A DNA stretch of 64,000 bases from the NCBI GenBank assembly GCA_023055505.1, contig JALIRH010000001.1, positions 95,014,530 through 95,078,529 on the forward strand, in the 5' to 3' direction. Position 1 is the stretch's first letter; every line of letters starts with the position of its first letter. This DNA is from Callipepla californica brunnescens. Lineage: Eukaryota; Chordata; Aves; Galliformes; Odontophoridae. The position numbers and the translations under genes were made by a program. Below the pieces are notes generated by a model. The model was given only the letters and a program-made list of their open reading frames with translations. It did not search any database and was not told the origin of the DNA. Positions 49,677 to 62,807 of the stretch are shown in pieces.

Positions 49677-51254
49677 GTACTACTTTTTTTCCCTCCTCAG
49701 CAGACTTACCTGTTTATTTGGTTACCAGTTTATCTGAATAGCTAGCAATTAACCTTTATAATTAAAGTACATAAAATGAATTTTATTTCTGAAATCTACC
49801 TCACTTGTTGGAGAACATACACAAAATTCCAAGCAGAAGATAGAGCTATTGCAAAATAAGCATAAACAACAACAACAAAAATAACACATACAAAAACTGC
49901 CAAATAACATGGCTGTGTCTTTTTATTTTTCAACAAGACTTTAAAATTTTGATGTGAAGTTCAGTGAATAAGAATGCAGATTTTTACTGTTTTGCAATTA
50001 CTCTCTTCTCTAAGAAAAGAAAAAAAAAATCTCAGAGGCCAGTTCATCCTAAACTTAGTAAAAAGAAAAAAAAAAAAATCTAGATATACCTTTTTACTTT
50101 CTTAATATTGAGGGTTGTTGGGCAACTATTTTGAACTTTAAACTTATCTGGTAAGTTCCTTGTGAAACTAGATAAATACTGTTTGCCAGTCTGAGAACAA
50201 CTGTAATCCTTGAAAAAAAATATATATATGTCTAGTTAACATAAGTCATTTTACTCAGAAAGTAATTTTGAGTCCCCTTCTATTTGAGGAGAAACTTTAA
50301 GTACATACATTCTTTTCCTGATCCAAGCAGAATATTTTAAATTTCAAGTCTACTTGACTTACATATGACTTTGATTTATGAAGAGATCTTTATTTAAACA
50401 GTAGCTTGGATTTTATAATCATGCACCAAATATATACACAACTGAAAATCTGAAGTGTGTTAGTGGAAAACTGGAAAGAAAAACAGAATAAACGTGATAT
50501 CCCCATTGCATTTTTCTTGACAACAGTTGTCAGGAGGTTACGTCATGCAAGTGGGAAGTCCTGTGAATCTTCATAGATTAAAGTGTCTATTTTCTGAAAT
50601 CTTTTTAATGTAAGACTTTCTCAGGGGATTTTAAAGGTGAAGAAATACAATGAAGTTTTAATCAAGACATTCTGGCGAAATATAATTCAAGGCAGGTATC
50701 TCAGAATTGTATATATTCTTTTCTTCTTATCCCTCTCACAAGAAAGAGCTGACAGTGATCTACACTTTTCATTGCCCCTGGTGCCATGCTCACAAAAAGT
50801 ATACCTTGAACCAACACTTTAGTTTGCCTCAGATACGTTTTTAAATGAATCTTTTGATTATTCCCACTTTCATTACTTTAGCTTAGAGCATAAAGTGGAA
50901 ACAGAATTCATGGGATAAATAAATATGGAAGCTAAACCACAAGATCTCACTTAATGCGTTTTTCAGCATTAATTCAATGGGACTACATTAGAGATAATGT
51001 GAAGTAAATCCTCCAAAGAGACTACATTGTGCATTCAGGTTTCTTTTAAGCGCTTGTTCTATACTACTGCCTAATGTAAATTTAACCAATGATGACTTTT
51101 TTAGTTCATGTGGGCAAAATATAGTCAAATAACCATTCCTACCAGAAATTCAATTAAAACATATAAAGGAAAACAAAGAAACAAAATCCCACTATGACCA
51201 AAACACTATAACAATTCAGTGTGTGCATACTTTCTATTATCTTTAAGCTTCATG

Positions 51255-51450
51255 TGGACTCTTCCAGCTCTGCTATCTGAAATGGAGCTGTTGAAGGGGC
51301 TCCAGAGGAGGGCCACAAAGATAATCAGAGATCTGTAGCACCTCCACTACAGCTTTCTCAGCCTGGAGAAGAGAAGGCTGCAAGGAGACCTCATTGCAGC
51401 CTTCCAGTATTTAAAAGGGAGTTATAAAAAGGAAGATATGGTAATGTTGC
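51255..51450 (+). mobile_element. CR1 LINE internal fragment
   Basis: aggagggccacaaagataat, then agcctggagaagagaaggct and gcagccttccagtatttaaa, is CR1 ORF2 C-terminal sequence. No tail follows. Confidence 0.9.
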
Positions 51451-53166
51451 CTTAGGGCTCAGCAAATTCTGAAGCTGGAAAAAACATTGGACTCATGATG
51501 ATGAAACCCCAGGGAAAAAGATGGAGAAAGGAAGAAACAAAGGATGTGGTGAAAGATGACTGGGTGCCTTGCAGTTGGACATTACTTTGAATGTGCATAC
51601 TGATGAGAATTCACAAAACATTTGCTGTAGTTCAGCAGGGTAGTTAACCAATGAACTGTTAGTGGAAAAGTACTGTCTGTAAGCACAAAGGTATAAGAAG
51701 AGACCCCACTCACAATAAAAAAAAAAACAAAAAACAAAAAACAACAACACCTTTCTCTCTGACACCTTGACTGAACACTGGCACCCGTGTGGTCTTCAAT
51801 CTCTTCAATCCAAACCATTCTATCACTTAAAAAAGAGACAAATATCATCAATTGTACTTCATTATAGAGCTATGTGGGGATAAATATGATTGCCAGCTAA
51901 ACACGAGGCAAAATGAAGTAGTTCTATTTTTCCCAAGGTGGACACATTAAAGTGTTATGAAATTAATGGTTAGATGGAAAAAAGTGGAATGTTTCATTGC
52001 TGAACTACTTTTCTACATTAAATGTCTCATTATGAGTAATAAACAAAAACAAAGAAAATAAAAAATAAAAAAAACTGAGTTGTGTTTTGCTCAAAAGTCT
52101 GAAAATATTCTCTGTGATGTTGGAGAGAAAGGAAGTAACTGTGCTTTTAAAGGATTTGTTCTTTCATGTGCAGTTTCAGTTTTTTGGAAAATGGACTTCA
52201 ACAGATTTTTACTGATAAGTGTCAGTTAGAGTACTCTAGTTCCAAGAGGAAACATGTTGAGCCTTTCTGGCATTCTCTGTATACATCCAGAGAAGTTGAA
52301 TTTTGAAAGCAATACATCCTGTCCAAATTTCACAGACAGGAGATAATTATGATTTAAAAGAAAAAAATATATACATATATATATGTTTCTGTTATTTTTC
52401 TCTATGTTTCTTAGCATTGTACAAGCAAGATTTTTGCAATTTTTGTGGTATTTTTACTTATGTTTATTTTTATTTATATATTTTATTGTTGTTGTTATTT
52501 TTGTTATTAATATTATTTTATTTTTTGTAATCTAATTCTTCTATGCTTCTATTACAGAGGTATATGAGAGGAAAGACATACAGAGAAAACAGGAAAAATC
52601 CTCCTGCACTACTTTCTTGTATGCTCTGCAAAAGTACCCAGTTCTTTCCGTGTAAGATCTGAACTGCCAGATGAAGTTGATATGTTTTTGTTCAGTTAAA
52701 TAGGAATTTAAGGTGATGATCTGTCTCAAATCAGGAGGTAGAAAGTAGTCTCTGTTAACTTTGGACCCATCAAGCATATTATCAGGGAGAAAATTCACAA
52801 ACTGTGCTTCAATATTTGTTTGTCTATGAAGGTTTTATCCACAATGCATGAAATACTTGCCCCAGTATTGTCTACCAAAATTTCCATTTATTTCAATGAG
52901 GAGGCGATTTCAGTGCTATTATAATGCTTGGGTTATACAATTCTGTAAGATAATATCCATAAGGGGATTAAAAGTTGGAAGTTATTTGAAGATCAGAATA
53001 TTCTGTAGCGCGCATAGTATCTGACACTGGACACTATACGATCATTATCTTTTCTAATAATTTGTTCTTAGTTAATTTTGAATCATCATTGTTATCTTTT
53101 TTTTGGTGAAGAAAAATAATTTTATATTATCCATATTTTATAGAGAATAGAAAATGATTTACTTAC
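51451..53166. other. AT-rich unassigned sequence
   Basis: Contains A-rich runs near 51718-51746 and a TA/T-rich stretch at about 52366-52530. No gene recognised. Confidence 0.55.
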
Positions 53167-53683
53167 TGTCATAGTTTTGTGATTGTTTGTTATTGGTATT
53201 ACACATTATAACATCATGTACTGCATTGGGAATTAAAGAGTTAATGCTCCCTTTCCGTAGATCATCAATAGTTCCAGAAACATCTGTCTAAGAGGAGTAG
53301 ATCTACATACCCCAGATGACTTTTCATTTTTCTGTTTTCTGCTCAGAGGAAAAGATAAAACTGTTGGAAAGTCACAATATCACTCTCCTTTTCCCTTTTG
53401 GATTGACTCAGCAGTGGGTGCACCCTAGCTGTCTCACCTTCAGCATAAGGCATTCGATTTTCAGACATTCTCTCTCTCATTTTCTTTGATTTGTAAATTT
53501 AAATTTCTATTATATTGTACTATATTGTTTTATTTTGCATTCTGATATCTTATTTCATTAAATTAGCTTTCCTCCTCAGATCATTGCCGTAATTTTATTT
53601 TTAGGCCCATTTCCCTTCCCTTTCTCTTTTCCCCTTTCTCCTTTCCCTGGGAGTGGGCTGAACCAGCCCATAAACCATTGACA
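53167..53683 (+). mobile_element. Complete LTR (probable solo LTR), ERVL-like family
   Basis: 517 bp from TGTCATAG to CCATTGACA. It shares cataacatcatgtactgcat, gataaaa at 53354-53360, attgactcagcagtgggtgc and cctcctcagatcattgccgt with the copy at 37162-37726. It is about 48 bp shorter, mainly because a block near the right end is missing. No internal retroviral sequence follows, so a solo LTR is likely. The flanks do not show a clear target duplication. Confidence 0.87.
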
Positions 53684-53730
53684 CCTGCATATTTAATTGT
53701 AAAGTAAAATAAATGATAGATTTTTAGGAA

Positions 53731-53776
53731 TAGATGGATAGGTAGATGGATAGGTAGATAGATGGATAGATAGATG

Positions 53777-53839
<63 letters not shown>

Positions 53840-53844
53840 GGGAT
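53731..53844. repeat. (GATA)n microsatellite
   Basis: Imperfect GGATA/GGTA units on the left pass into about 18 perfect GATA units. Confidence 0.97.
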
Positions 53845-54149
53845 ATTTTTATAATTCATAGAAAATAAGTGTACACTATTTCTTCATGATGTATAATTAT
53901 TTCTGGAATTCCTTCAATTTTATATAATATATTTCATGGAAACTATAATATATAGATAATTTCCTATATTCTTACATTCTGGAATACCACTTACGCTGCC
54001 AACTTCATTGACCAAATTTGTTATATCTACAACATAAGAAAATCTTATAAGCATAGTGCAAGCAATCAAAAGGCAAATATATATTACCTGAATAGTATGA
54101 AGCTATATTAAGAGAGAGATTTATACATATCCAAAAAAGAAACAAGCAT
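53845..54149. other. AT-rich unassigned sequence
   Basis: Nothing recognised. Confidence 0.55.
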
Positions 54150-54255
54150 ATTTAACAGCAGTAAGGCCTTTGACATTGTCACCTATAGTACCCTTCTCTC
54201 TCAATTAGGAAGATATGGATTTGATGTGTAGAAACATAAATAAATAGAAGGTATT
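54150..54255 (+). mobile_element. CR1 reverse-transcriptase fragment
   Basis: cagtaaggcctttgacattg encodes the SKAFD RT motif, followed by a degenerate tcaattaggaagatatggat block. Internal CR1 piece without a 3' end. Confidence 0.68.
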
Positions 54256-57200
54256 ACTTTTGGAACAATCCATGTATTGTAGAGAAAAGTGGAGTGTACT
54301 AGATTTTCATCTGTTAGTCGCAAATAACATTAGTTTATTCCTTCATAAAATGCATTTAGTTGTAGTGTTTACTTGAGGCAAATGGGGCATAATTTCAGAT
54401 TAATATAAGTAGTACTCAGAATGCAGTCTGTCCTTCTCCTTGTTTTAAAAACTCATGAAAGTAAATTCATATTTATGTCATCCTGATTCTTATTCACCCA
54501 AGAAGTTCTGGAATTGAACAGTTTCTTGTGTGTGTGCAGATTAATGTTTTCCTTTTTCATCCAATACTTCAAATAAATCTTGAAATCATTTGCTCCACAG
54601 TACTGGAAAACTGCTTACTACTTAAGATTTCAGTATCTTAGTAATTTTTTAACAATAAACGTCAGTTGAGTAGTTGTTAATATATTAGAATCTTTGTTTG
54701 CATTATCTGTTAATTTGATCCTTCTTCTTTATTTACATCAGTATTAATTTAGCACTCATGTTGTCTATCCAGAAGATAAAAAAGTTTTTATTGCTTAGAA
54801 AAACCAAAAGAATGAATGCAAATGGACTTTAAACTTATGTAGTTTTTCAACTCCTATCAATAAAACAGTATATCAGTCAAATTTTATTACTTCAATGTTT
54901 GTTATTACTTCTACTGTTGTTATTTTCAGAATACATAACAGGATCACAGAATGGAAATAGAGGCAAACAATAAAAATGTACAGTAGAACCACATCACTAA
55001 AACAACATTATTAATACCACAAATAGTGGAACATTACTCTGTAGATAATTTTGCAGCTATCAAATGCAAATATTTGCACAAAACTGCCTGGCATTATTTT
55101 GCTTCAGGAATTAATTTATTTATTGCTAGAGGCATTAATAGTAAAAGATTGGTAAAAATAGGACTGTACAATAATAGTCTTATCTTTTGTTCTTATAACT
55201 TAATAATGAAAATTAGAACCCATTTATAAATCTTAATGACACGTACTGTTGTGCATACCAAACATATTTGAAACCTCTTTTACACAGCCATACTGCTTGG
55301 ACATTTTTGTATTAAACATTCTAGACTTGATCTGGGCAGGGAAGGGAAACGGGTAAACTCTTCAGAACAGCTAAAATACAATAGTATGAAAATATCAGAG
55401 AATGGGAAAAGCACAGGCTAGTAGTTTTATCCATGTATATAAACTCAAACTGATTCTTACATGGTATTAATAATAAGAAGATTAATATCCTTTCAAGTTT
55501 GTGCAAAACCTGACAGTTTTGCAGGTTAACATGTGTGCTAGGAAGTGCCTCATCTCCGTAGAAAAATATTTTTACTTGGACCTATTCCTAAGTAGTTTCT
55601 GGTTTGCTTGCTTATTTTATTTAAGTGCATCATATCAGACAGCTGAAAGTAGATCAGCAAGCTATGAAATGTCTCTGAAAATTCGCAGTATAACAGTTCA
55701 TAGCTATAATGTTAAGCTGGAGTTGAAAAATGTATTTTTTTTATTTTCATTTTTCCTGAACTCAGAAAACTACTGCTAGATGCAAATTGTAGAGTACATG
55801 GCTAAACATTTTTTATGAATTTCATATTTTTGATATGAGAATATATTTCACCTGCAAGAGAAGAAATCAGATATAAACACTGGCTGCAGAAAAATATGTG
55901 ACAGCTTAGCTTAATGTGGTAATTTGTAATCTATTCACAACTAATTATAAAAATAAAACAAGGTGTGCATCCCAATTATTTCTTATGGAAGAAAATAGCA
56001 TTCCAGTGATCACTGAAAAGTCTTGTCAAGTTAACTGTTAAATGCTATCAACTTGGAAAGCAGAGATAGATTCTGAAGTTTGAGTACAAGGTATTCCTGA
56101 ATGCATTGTTATTTTACTATGAACTATAAATGTTTAAGTCTTAATTAAAGAGCTATGAAATAGGTGTGATATGCTGAATTAGTTGATGAATTGCTTGTTT
56201 GATTAAAGTATGATTAAACAGATTTATTTTTATTTCATGTTCCATAAATGATAAATGACTCTCAAACTAGTTCTGTAATTAAGATACACATATAGTAAAT
56301 GAAGAGATTAATGTTTAATTAACTAAGGTCTTAACTATAACACTTCAGGCAATATTCATTAAGGAAAATCTACAGTAGTTATTCTGGGCTAACAGTTTTT
56401 TCACTGAACTTTTGTATAAAAGATATTGTGTATGAAGAATTAGGATAATTTCTGGAAAGAGCCACAGGGCTTTTTCTTCAAAGAGGTGATTCATAGGTAT
56501 AGATTTTTACTTTTCATAAATTAAACATCTGTACTAATGAAAATTTACTGATTCTAACACTAAGTGCTTTAGATAGCTCTTCATTCAAATTAATCTTGAC
56601 CATGATTCTACAACCAAAACAGAATAATATTGATGTTTTTTATTCATTTATTTATTTGTTTAAGTAAAGGTGGGAAAAAGATAACCCAGTGAGAATTCTG
56701 AAATGTGGTTTCATCATAATTCAAAATGAAACCTTAACATAATTCTCTAAATAAAGGAATTGATTTTGGTTATAATGTTCACTCTCTTTTAGGGATTTTA
56801 TGTGCAGACATAGACAGTTGTAAACATGAAAGCTGAACAATGTTTTTATAAGAAAAAGTTTTAAAAGATTAATTCTAGGGAAGGGCATTTTGTCATAAAT
56901 AATGTTTACATATACTGTACTTATATATATGACACGGTATCAGATGAAAAAAGCAGCAGATAAGTGAAAGTAAATTCAGAGAGGAGATACTACAAAAGTC
57001 AGAGGAAGATGACTACTAAAATAGAAAAAAAAATAAACAGGAAAAGGTGAAAAGGATTGAAGGTGCTTTTCTTGACTGGAAAGACAAATGTACAGTCTTC
57101 CTCAAAAAAAAAAAAAACAAAAAAAAAAAACAGAAAACAAAAAACCTTCCTCTATAGGAAGAAGACTAAAATCAAAGGAATGTGAAATGTAAGAGAAGAG

Positions 57201-59566
57201 CAAAGGACTTTTATACTAATAAGAACTTTAATAACTAGATTGGGTTAAGGTAGTTTCAAAACTGGAGTAGAAACTTCTTTTCCGAAATCTTGAGAAAGAT
57301 CGCTGAAAGGAAATGAGTACTATAGAATTTGTAGGGATGGTTTTGAGGTGGGTCAAGATTGATCTGGAAACATGTAGTGGGAGCTGTGGAGGATAATTGG
57401 GACATCTTTGTTGGAAACTTGAATCTTCAAGGATGCATTTTTCTGTCTTGAAGAGAAAAAAGAGAGATCCCTGGTGTTAGTCTATTTGAGTTTAGAAATA
57501 AATATTGAGCCAATTGCTCTGAAGAAAGGAGCTCAAAAGAATGAACTTCAGTAAAATAACTACCTAGAGAAAGTGGCAAAGTATTACTAGTACTTGAAAC
57601 ATACAAATAATAAATTCTTATCTCTTATAATCAGTTTTACTTGTGTTTTACTTACTTGTCAAGCATATAGTTTTGGTTTTTGATTAATAAAAGTATTATG
57701 GTATGAAAAATGTACAGAAGTCTTGGAATTAATTAATTGTTCCTATACAGTATGTCACATAGACATCTGTCTCTTCAGTTCTGCTGTATTATGTTGCTTC
57801 TAAAATTTTTTCTTGGTTTCAAAATATGCATTATGAATACTGACTGTGAATCTTACAGTGAGGTTATGGCTTAAAAATCTACTATTTCCCTTCTCATATT
57901 TGACCTGAACAAATGTAAACAAATGTATTCACTACTATATTATGATATTTCCATTATAATGGATTACTGAGCTGTTGATCAGAAGTTTCCACCCATAATG
58001 TTTCAGCTCTGCAGGCATAGTTTTTCCCTTCCAAGGCTAGAATCATGATCCATAGAGCATATTTGAAAGACTGAGTTCTGCCTACATCTTTGTTAACACA
58101 GAAGCACTGCTAGTAATTCACCTGCTAGTAATATCACACAGATTCACACTAACACAAAACAGAAGTACAGGAATTTCATAATACTTTGTAATGGAATAAA
58201 GACAGAAAGCCTTTAGACTTCCAATAATCAAACTAGAACCAAATAAAATATATATGCAGGAATAGTTGTATTTGCTTTTTTTTTTTTTTTAATTCTAAAA
58301 ACTGAAAATAGAATATTTTGTTGTCACATCTTGTATGAAGTTATTCCCAAAAGAAACACTGATTGAAAAGAAAGTACATTAAACAGAAAACGTATTTCAT
58401 CCAATTATTTAGGTATATTATATAAAAAGAATGAGCAGTATATTGAAGAAGAAAGTTTATATAATGTAAAGGAATAAAATATGTTGTATTAAAGAGCAGA
58501 TTTTAGAATGTAATCTTTTTTCCTACCACTAATGAATATGGTTTTAAAAACCTTTTTTTTTTTATTATTTCTTTCCAAAAGTAATTACAGTGTACATCAT
58601 TTTCATAAGAATTTGAGATATTTAAAGAGATTAATAGAAATAAATGGTGATTCATTATAATTTAAAACAAGTTTTCTCTGAAAAATTGTACATGCCATTC
58701 TAACATTACAATAAATCAGAAAAGCTCAAAAATTTTTAATAAAATGATGAAAGATAAGGAAATTTTGAGCATCTTTAGTGATTGTTTTGTCACAGTGATA
58801 TTTACATATATATACATTTTTTTTCCTGATGAATGTCATAAGTTATACATTGTAAAAAAGAAAATAAAGAAAGAAAGGTAAAGAAGGTAGAGAAGGAGAG
58901 GGGAAGAATAAGTGCAGGGACTAAATCATTCCTTACCAGTGAAATATTCATTAAGCAATATAATTTAAACACTCTTCACTGTGAAAAGTAATCTGCAAGT
59001 GATTTCATCTTTACATATCCAATTTCTCCTTCAATAAATAGAATTTACCTAAATCCCTTAGTGTATCTCTAAGAGGATTTCATATGAATCACAGTAAAAG
59101 TTTAAAACAACATGACAAGAAGATATTTTTGCTGCTTGTATAGCCCTGATTTCAGCTGGCAAAGAGGTTTTTTTGTTTGTTTGTTTCTTTACAGTGTCTG
59201 GTATAATATTATGTTTTGGCTTTAAGAAAAGAGCAATGTTGATAACACGCCAACGTTCTAGTTGTTACTCATTGATGTTGCACAGAACCAAATACATTTC
59301 AGCTTTGCCTGCCCTGCCGGTATGAAAGGTTGAGAGCGTACAAATATCTGGCAAGTAACAGAACCAGGACAGCTGACATAAACTGGACAAAGGGTTATTT
59401 CATACTGTAGGCCATTTAGTGAAAAACAATAAATCTAAGAGGAGTTGGCCAGGGGGACGGGAGGGGAGAACTGCCACTAATCCTGACTGAGTGGGCATAG
59501 GTCAGTAAGTGGTGTGTGGTTGTGTTGTGCATCAACAGTTCCGTAAATATGCATGATTTATATATC
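54256..59566. other. Long AT-rich unassigned tract
   Basis: About 5.3 kb with no recognised gene or interspersed repeat. It holds A-rich runs at 57104-57130, a T run near 58277-58290 and a purine-rich stretch at 58855-58912. Frames of 61-92 codons have no domain. Confidence 0.55.
57104..57130. repeat. A-rich homopolymer tract
   Basis: Fourteen and twelve A separated by one C. Confidence 0.93.
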
Positions 59567-59945
59567 ATGGAATCACAGAGTTGTAGAGTTTGGAAGTGAT
59601 CTCTGGAGATCAGCTAGCCCAACCCTCCTGGCATAGCAGCTCCCTAGTCCAGGCTGCACAGGTAGGTGTCCAGGCAGGTCTTGAACATCTCCAGAGAGGG
59701 AGACTCCACAACCTCTCTGGGCAGCCTGTTTCAGTGTTCCATTACCCTTACAGTGAAGAAGTTCTTAAGTACATTTGTGCAGTATTTCCTATGCTTCAGA
59801 TTTTGGCCATTTCCCTTTATCCTTTCACCACACAACACTGAGAAGAGTCAAGTCTCATCCCTTTGCCTACCTCATCTTAGATATTTATAGATGTAATCAG
59901 ATCCCCTTTGAGTCTTATTTCAAGGGTGGACAGACACTGCCTATG
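59567..59945 (-). mobile_element. CR1 LINE 3' fragment
   Basis: From the reversed tail (tcatggaatcacagagttgt) through gatctctggagatcagctag, acaacctctctgggcagcct and gatgtaatcagatccccttt. A well-preserved 3' end in antisense. The plus-strand frames over it (59590-59972) are shadows. Confidence 0.95.
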
Positions 59946-60906
59946 TGTCTTATATATGTTATATGTATGTAATTAGCTTTACTATTCTTATTTTCTTTCC
60001 TTTTCTGTCTTAGTTTTTCCCTCAGCCCAGAATTTCTTCTTTGTGCTTGTCTGTTTTTTTGTTTGTTTGTTTTCTTTTTTTTTCTTTTTTTTTTTTCATT
60101 TCTTTCCCCTGTCCACTGGGAAAATGGAAAGTGAAGAAATAGTTGTGTAGTTAAAGTCTTTTCCTTCCAACCCTCTTGCATTATTGTCCCTTACTAACAG
60201 TATACATTTGGGGATGTACATGACATTTTCCACTATATTCAAAATTTGTGAGCTCTCTTTTACCATAAGAAGACAAGATCATTCAAATCAGCTTAAAAAA
60301 TATTACTAATGAAATACTGAATTACTGCAAGGTCTATATCGTTATGTTTGAAGGTATGTTACAATGTTTGTAGATACTCTCAGATTTTTCTTATTTTACC
60401 ACAGGTGAAATGTTTCATACTGATTCTAATACAGAACAAAAAATGATTGTTTTATCCTCTATAAAAAAGTAAAAATAGTATACTTGCCAAGGCAGTTCTG
60501 TAGACCATAAACATTTCTATTTTTATTTATTTTTTTACTATCTTTATCTTACTATCTATTGATAAATCATGCCTAAAGTGGATGGAAAGATAACACTGTT
60601 AGTATCTGGTTGAATAAACTGGATATCTGGATATCTGCCACATATGAAAGAGCAGTTTTCTAACTTCTCACGTCCTCCTGTGGGCTAAAGAGCAAGGTTT
60701 CATGATAACAGAAGTCAGTTCTTTCAGTTCCATGGTATCACAGTGCAGATTAGCAAAACACCTAGCAAATCAGAAAGGTTGTATATTCTTTGAGATATTT
60801 AGATATTTATAAGATTTTTTTTTTTGTCTACAGACAGTAGTAGGAAACCTGTTTCAGGTTACCCTAACTGAGCAGGAGAGTTTGACCAGATGACCTCTTG
60901 AGGAGA
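59946..60906. other. Unassigned sequence with a T-rich stretch
   Basis: A T-rich simple-repeat zone with GTTT units lies at 60053-60097. Nothing else recognised. Confidence 0.55.
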
Positions 60907-60962
60907 CAGAATCATAGAATGTTTTATGTTGAAAGGAACACCCTCCAGGCAAGCCTCATATT
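60907..60962 (-). mobile_element. CR1 3' end fragment
   Basis: agaatcatagaatgttttat followed by a ttgaaaggaacaccctcca-like 3' UTR. Confidence 0.75.
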
Positions 60963-61684
60963 GACATGATCCTTATAATGGAGGGGTGAAATTAATGCAT
61001 ATGCAGTAATATCACTAACTCAAGTCCACACTGAACTAAGATTTTACTGATAAAACATGAGTAAAATTTATATTTATAAATAAATAAATAAATACCTGAC
61101 TATTTCATTCATATATCCATATTTATGAAAAGCATAGACTCCTGTGTTTTTCCTTCTCCTTTGTTCATAATTTTTTTTTCAGTGGTTAGTATAGATAAAA
61201 GGAAGTCAGTTGAATGAATGAAAAACTGGTTTGGAAAAGTGTGAGGCACAGTTTAGAGGTATTTCTAAACTCTATAAACTGATATTGAAGTGAATGGAAA
61301 ATGTGGGAAATGGGGTTAAAAGGTAAGACTGATGCTATTGTATCTTATTTCCATGTGAGAAAATATAATGCACTCCCATTCTGTAATGGAAGATTGGTAA
61401 AAGCAAGAACTCATGAACTTCAGCAGGGAAAATAGTTACAATGACAATGAGATTCAATAAAGCAGCCAAATCACAAAATGGGAGGTAAGATAAATGAAAA
61501 TGAAAGACTGGATAAAAAATTCAGCAAGGGCTGAATCAAAGCATTAACATTCATATACCAATCACAAAATGAGAGAAATCTCATGTTGGAAGAAAAATGA
61601 GATTAAGAGTTTAAGATTTAAAACAAACAGACAAACAACAACAACAGCAAAAAACAATAAAAGGTGGAGTACATCTTTACAAGT
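60963..61684. other. AT-rich unassigned sequence
   Basis: Contains an (AAAT)n run at 61077-61096. No gene recognised. Confidence 0.55.
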
Positions 61685-61750
61685 ATATTTTGGAGCAGTG
61701 AGTTGTTCATCCCTCTGTACTCAGCTCTGGTGAGGCTAAACCTTGAGTAC
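61685..61750 (+). mobile_element. CR1 LINE, left part of a split copy
   Basis: tgtactcagctctggtgagg then accttgagtac is the ORF2 block encoding SALVRPHLEY-like sequence. It resumes at 61898. Confidence 0.85.
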
Positions 61751-61897
61751 AGAATCATAGAACTGTAGGGATTGGAAGGGACCTCTAGAGATCATTGAGT
61801 CCAACTCCCCTACCAGAGCAGGTTCCCTAGACCAGGTTACACAGGTAGGCATCCAGGCAGGTCATGAACTTCTCCAGAGAAGGAGACTCCACAAACA
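61751..61897 (-). mobile_element. CR1 3' end nested inside another CR1
   Basis: agaatcatagaactgtaggg through gacctctagagatcattgag to ggagactccacaaa is an antisense CR1 3' end of about 147 bp. It sits exactly between two parts of a plus-strand CR1. Confidence 0.92.
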
Positions 61898-62406
61898 TTA
61901 TGGCTGTATGGTGTTTGGTTTTGGGCCCCTCACTACAAGAAAGACATTGACAACCTGGAGTATGTCCAAAGCAGGACAATGAAACTGGCGAGGAGTCTTC
62001 AGCACAAATCTTATGAGGAGCGGCTGAGGTAACCAGAATTGTTTAGTCTAGAGAAGATGAGGCTCAGGAGAGACCTTATTGCTCTGTAGATCTACCTGAA
62101 AATTTATTGTAACAAGGTCAGAGTTGACCTCTTCTGCATAAGCACTGATAGAAGTAGAAAGAATGGCCTCAAATTGCAACAGGAGAGGTTCAGGTTGGAT
62201 GTTAGGAAAACCTTCTCCAAGAGTGGTCAGGAGCTGGGCTGCCCAGTGCAGTGGTTGAGTCATTGTCCCTGGTGATGTTCAAGAAACGTGTAGATATTAC
62301 ACTAAGGGACATGGTTCAATGGGGATATATTGGTAGTAGGTAGTTGTTTGGAATGGATGATCTTGGAGGTCTTTTCCAACGTTGGTAGTTCTATGATTCT
62401 GTGATA
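61898..62406 (+). mobile_element. CR1 LINE, right part of the split copy with tail
   Basis: Continues with ggttttgggcccctcactac, cttatgaggagcggctgagg, gcctcaaattgcaacaggag and gatgatcttggaggtctttt to the tail agttctatgattctgtgata. Together with 61685-61750 it is a 5'-truncated CR1 with a complete 3' end. Confidence 0.94.
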
Positions 62407-62807
62407 CTTCTGGTTCGTGACCTGAGGATGTTCATTCTCTATAAAAGATCCACATTCACAATGCAATGTTGAAATTGTACAAAAACCTTATGTGTCAGCA
62501 TTCAAATTTGTCTTATAGTTGTATTGATGAAATACTTCTATGCATTTGCATAAAATAATGTGTTCAGTCTTTAAAAAAAGTGCACAGTCAATTTTCCTTT
62601 CCAAACAACCACTTTGGAATTTTTTTAGACCATACAAGCTTCTGATACATGTATCTTCTTCCATTTACATCCTCACTGTATGAATGATGAGGAGTGAAAA
62701 AGCTCTTCAGTGAAAAATCTCTCCCTCTGGAATCCCAAACCCTGAGATGAGAGGTTCTAATGAGAGGGTCTGGGGAATGGGAAACTTTCCTTTAGTCAGA
62801 GAAGAGG
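62407..62807. other. Unassigned sequence
   Basis: The right half (from about 62690) is less AT-rich and could be a rearranged proviral or other repeat piece, but it does not align with the R/U5 part of the LTR family. Confidence 0.45.

Larger units (their letters stand above)
45961..51254. other. Long AT-rich unassigned tract with A homopolymers
   Basis: No gene recognised in about 5.3 kb. Long A runs lie at 47692-47710, 48363-48377, 48401-48431 and 49650-49676. None is preceded at the usual distance by AATAAA, so they are read as simple repeats. Confidence 0.55.

Noticed and set aside
52366..52530. T-rich and TA-rich stretch as a regulatory element
   Set aside because: Low-complexity sequence with no specific motif.
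40742..53683. 40742 and 53167 LTRs as the two ends of one provirus
   Set aside because: They have the same orientation, but the 12 kb between them has no gag or pol relic, no primer-binding site and no purine tract, and they differ in many places.
53731..53844. Regular repeats as a CRISPR-like array
   Set aside because: Four-base GATA units without spacers; a simple microsatellite in a vertebrate-type genome.
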